This document shows, in pieces, positions 61,033 to 63,431 of a DNA stretch of 63,431 nt. The position numbers and the translations under genes are program-made. Source of the DNA: Caryophanales bacterium (GTDB taxonomy: Bacteria > Bacillota > Bacilli > JARBTR01); the NCBI GenBank assembly GCA_029240105.1, contig JARBTR010000010.1:1-63431 (forward strand), written 5' to 3'. The notes below the pieces were generated by a model, which made no database searches, was not told where the DNA came from, and worked only from the letters and a program-made list of their open reading frames with translations. Within the stretch, counting starts at the first letter, position 1, and every line of letters starts with the position of its first letter.

Positions 61033-63431
61033 CACATATCTATAATTTGATACGGCGTAATATTTTCCATGCCAATCATCGGATCAACTAGGAATAATTT
61101 TTCCTCATATGTAAGATCTTCATTTTCAGTTTTATTATCAAAAATGGTTGTAACTAAATAGTCCGTCATTTCCTCTCGAATAACAGTAGAAGAATTTGGG
61201 TTTAACCGTTCTTGTAAGGTAGTTCTTCTTTCATTTTCAATACTACGACTAACCCCATAACGTAAAGCTTCTTCATCCCCACATAAAATTAAAAACTGTT
61301 TACTACGTGTAACTGCCGTATAAATCAAATTTCGCCGAAGCATTCTCATATAACTTTTAACAATAGGAAGTATAACAATTGGAAATTCACTTCCTTGTGA
61401 TTTATGAATAGAAGTACAAAATGCATGTGTTATTTGTATGAGATCTCCGCGATTGTATTCAACCTCTATACCATCATAAGAGACGTAAACTTCGTCTACT
61501 TTATCAATATTATCTTTTGCATAAACAATAGAAATAATCTCACCGATATCACCGTTAAAGACACCTACATCTGGACGATTCACAAGTTGAAGAACCTTAT
61601 CTCCAACTCGATAAATAATGTTACCCCACTGTATTTCACGTTTCGATTTAGTATCATTAGGATTAAATAATCCTTGTAACATTCCATTTAAAGCATCAAT
61701 TCCTGCGGGACCGCGATACATGGGTGCAAGAATTTGGATATCTTTAGCTGAATAGCCTTTTTTCTTAGCGTTTTCAGCAACCTGCCTTACTACCTCCAAC
61801 ACTTGGTCCGTATGGCAAGGGAAGAAAGATCGATCTTTAGAATTTTTTCTAAAATCATCGGGTAGAACCCCATTTTTGATGTGATGTGCTAGACCAATGA
61901 TTGAAGAACCATCTTCCTGTCGGAAAATTGTTTTCAGTCGAGCTGTAGGAATTTTACATGAAGCAAGAAGGTCTTTAAGGACTTGACCTGGACCAACACT
62001 AGGCAATTGATCCTCATCACCGACGAAAATAATTTGTACATGTGACGGTAGTGATCGTAAAAGTTGGTACATAAGCCACGTATCCACCATAGAGGACTCA
62101 TCAATAATGACTAATTTTCCTTCAATCGGGTTATCCTCGTCATGGGAATAACCATCTTGTCCATTCCAACCGAGCAGTCTGTGGATTGTCATAGCTGGTA
62201 TTCCGGTAGATTCTGTCATTCTTTTTGCAGCCCGACCTGTTGGAGCAGCAAGTACATACGGGTATACATCGCTTTCTTTGTAAGCATGTCGGTCAATTGG
62301 GGCGCCGTGCATTTCACTAAATAATTCAACAATTCCTTTGATAACGGTTGTCTTACCAGTTCCAGGTCCACCTGTCAAAATCATCATAGGTGAATGTAAT
62401 GCCTGATAAATAGCATCCTTCTGTGCCTCTGCATAAGAAATCCCTAACCGTTCTTCCAAGGATCCTAATTCTTTTAAAAATTCTGATTGAGGAAATTGAT
62501 CTGCATAAATATCTTGTGACAGAATTTCTTCTACTTTTTCTGCAATACCTTTTTCCGAAAAATAAAGGGTTGGTTCGAAAACTCGACCTCCCTCAACTTT
62601 AATTTTGCTGTCCTTTGAAAGTTCAACCATTTGTGCAGTTATCAGAGAGAAGTCCGCTTCTTCATGCGGATTGGTACCACCATTAAGCATATTCCAAACA
62701 GCATCTATCAGTTGTTCAGCTTCTAAATAGGTATGCCCTTCTTTTACACAGACTTGTTGAAGTGTGTAAAAAATAGCAGCACGTACACGAAATGAGTGTA
62801 AGGCATCAAACCCAAGTTGCTTTGCGATTTCATCTGCTTTACCAAAACCAATTCCTTCTACATCTTCAATGAGTCGATAAGGATTTTCAGTAATGATATC
62901 CAGAGCGCCTTGCTTGTATACTTGGAAGATTTTCATGGTGAGTTGTGTGCCAAATCCAAATTGGTTCAGACCAATCATCACATGTTCAAGTCCCTGATTT
63001 TCAATCAAGGAATCTACAATTATTTTCGCTTTTTCACTTTTAAGTTTTGGGACTGTGTCTAAAACGGAAGGACTCGCTAGAATTTTCTCAATTGCACCAG
63101 TTCCTAGTGTTTCAACAATTGATTCAGCTGTTTTCTTTCCGATTCCTTTAAAAATCGGGCTAGACAAATAAGCAACTACTCCGGCTTTTGTTTCAGGAAT
63201 TTCACGTTTAAATGTTTCAACTAGAAACTGCATCCCGAACCGTGGATGTTCTTTCATTTTTCCGAAAAATGTATAGATTTCTTCTTCTTGAATCGTTGGG
63301 AAATTACCTGTTACGGTAATCTCCTCATCTGTTTCAACTATGTTGGAATCATGTACAAGCACTTTGACAACAGAATACAAATTCGATTCGTTGTGAAAAA
63401 TCGTGATCACATGCGTTCCCTTGATATACTG
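61032..63431 (-). CDS. recD2: RecD2 family DNA helicase (5' end beyond window)
   Basis: About 800 aa in frame to the window edge. N-terminal OB and HhH region (PIFKGIGKKTAESIVETLG), then SF1B helicase motifs: Walker A GGPGTGKTTV (about residue 346), AAPTGRAAKRM, DESSMVD (motif II), GDEDQLPSVGPGQVLKDLL, and the C-terminal THAFCTSIHKSQGSEFP and YTAVTRSK. RecD2 is a 5'-3' helicase in replication-fork repair and mismatch repair in Bacillus. The open frame continues upstream of the GTG at 63410 (QYIKGTHVITIF), so the true start lies outside. Confidence 0.95.
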   Translation of the reverse strand, partial: QYIKGTHVITIFHNESNLYSVVKVLVHDSNIVETDEEITVTGNFPTIQEEEIYTFFGKMKEHPRFGMQFLVETFKREIPETKAGVVAYLSSPIFKGIGKKTAESIVETLGTGAIEKILASPSVLDTVPKLKSEKAKIIVDSLIENQGLEHVMIGLNQFGFGTQLTMKIFQVYKQGALDIITENPYRLIEDVEGIGFGKADEIAKQLGFDALHSFRVRAAIFYTLQQVCVKEGHTYLEAEQLIDAVWNMLNGGTNPHEEADFSLITAQMVELSKDSKIKVEGGRVFEPTLYFSEKGIAEKVEEILSQDIYADQFPQSEFLKELGSLEERLGISYAEAQKDAIYQALHSPMMILTGGPGTGKTTVIKGIVELFSEMHGAPIDRHAYKESDVYPYVLAAPTGRAAKRMTESTGIPAMTIHRLLGWNGQDGYSHDEDNPIEGKLVIIDESSMVDTWLMYQLLRSLPSHVQIIFVGDEDQLPSVGPGQVLKDLLASCKIPTARLKTIFRQEDGSSIIGLAHHIKNGVLPDDFRKNSKDRSFFPCHTDQVLEVVRQVAENAKKKGYSAKDIQILAPMYRGPAGIDALNGMLQGLFNPNDTKSKREIQWGNIIYRVGDKVLQLVNRPDVGVFNGDIGEIISIVYAKDNIDKVDEVYVSYDGIEVEYNRGDLIQITHAFCTSIHKSQGSEFPIVILPIVKSYMRMLRRNLIYTAVTRSKQFLILCGDEEALRYGVSRSIENERRTTLQERLNPNSSTVIREEMTDYLVTTIFDNKTENEDLTYEEKLFLVDPMIGMENITPYQIIDM

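Noticed and set aside
1..63431. CRISPR arrays, rRNA genes or prophage modules
   Set aside because: No regularly spaced direct repeats, no rRNA sequence and no phage structural genes were seen. The only integrase is that of the small element at the left end.

Overview
The window looks like the chromosome of an AT-rich, endospore-former-type Firmicute of the Bacillaceae. The support is RNase J1, a RecD2/YrzR/YrzQ-type gene group, RocD, YkuR, strong AGGAGG-type ribosome sites and many hairpin-plus-U-run terminators. Species cannot be named from sequence alone. The lifestyle suggested is a facultative anaerobe with an unusually rich c-type cytochrome apparatus: cytochrome c maturation genes, about twenty haem-binding motifs in three secreted or anchored multihaem cytochromes, a hybrid-cluster protein with its own Crp/Fnr regulator, and a lone [NiFe]-hydrogenase small subunit.

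Layout. (1) 1-3030: a compact two-gene mobile unit, an Abi/UG-type defence reverse transcriptase converging on a tyrosine recombinase. It lies between perfect 99-nt inverted repeats made of the 3' end of a tRNA-Ser plus its terminator. The tRNA-Ser copy on the right lacks its anticodon and variable arms. (2) 3.2-8.8 kb: response regulator, SRAP protein, WYL regulator, orphan hydrogenase small subunit, YjdF-like membrane protein, azoreductase and a 27-aa membrane peptide. (3) 8.9-16 kb: a cytochrome c maturation operon of the rare 'System I*' type (CcmE with CxxxY instead of HxxxY, no CcmG/H/I), with two membrane-anchored proteins I cannot assign to a known family. (4) 16-26.4 kb: pgi, Fe-alcohol dehydrogenase, rocD, a HAD phosphatase, RNase J1 and the carboxynorspermidine gene pair, the pair preceded by a large structured leader RNA ending in a terminator. 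(5) 26.6-36.8 kb: CAP/LysM and BIG2 surface proteins, a MITE, and a cluster of multihaem cytochromes, NHL beta-propellers and a TPR protein, probably the clients of the Ccm system. (6) 37-49.4 kb: DedA, hemolysin III, cadA/cadC, CNNM protein, hcp with its regulator, ykuR, GNAT and fhs. (7) 49.4-63.4 kb: MBL hydrolase, a heterodimeric ABC exporter, a frameshifted Lsa-like ABC-F gene behind an antibiotic-type attenuator, small genes, an RRNPP-like TPR regulator and recD2, which runs off the right edge.

How the parts fit. Regions 3 and 5 together read as one respiratory programme: haem export and attachment outside the membrane, then multihaem wires with propeller and TPR scaffolds. Two of the cytochrome genes share an identical 14-nt upstream sequence at almost the same distance from their start codons. 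Region 1 is a candidate minimal defence element. The leader RNA at 26.0-26.4 kb and the ABC-F leader at 55.0-55.2 kb are the two clearest candidates for cis-acting RNA control.
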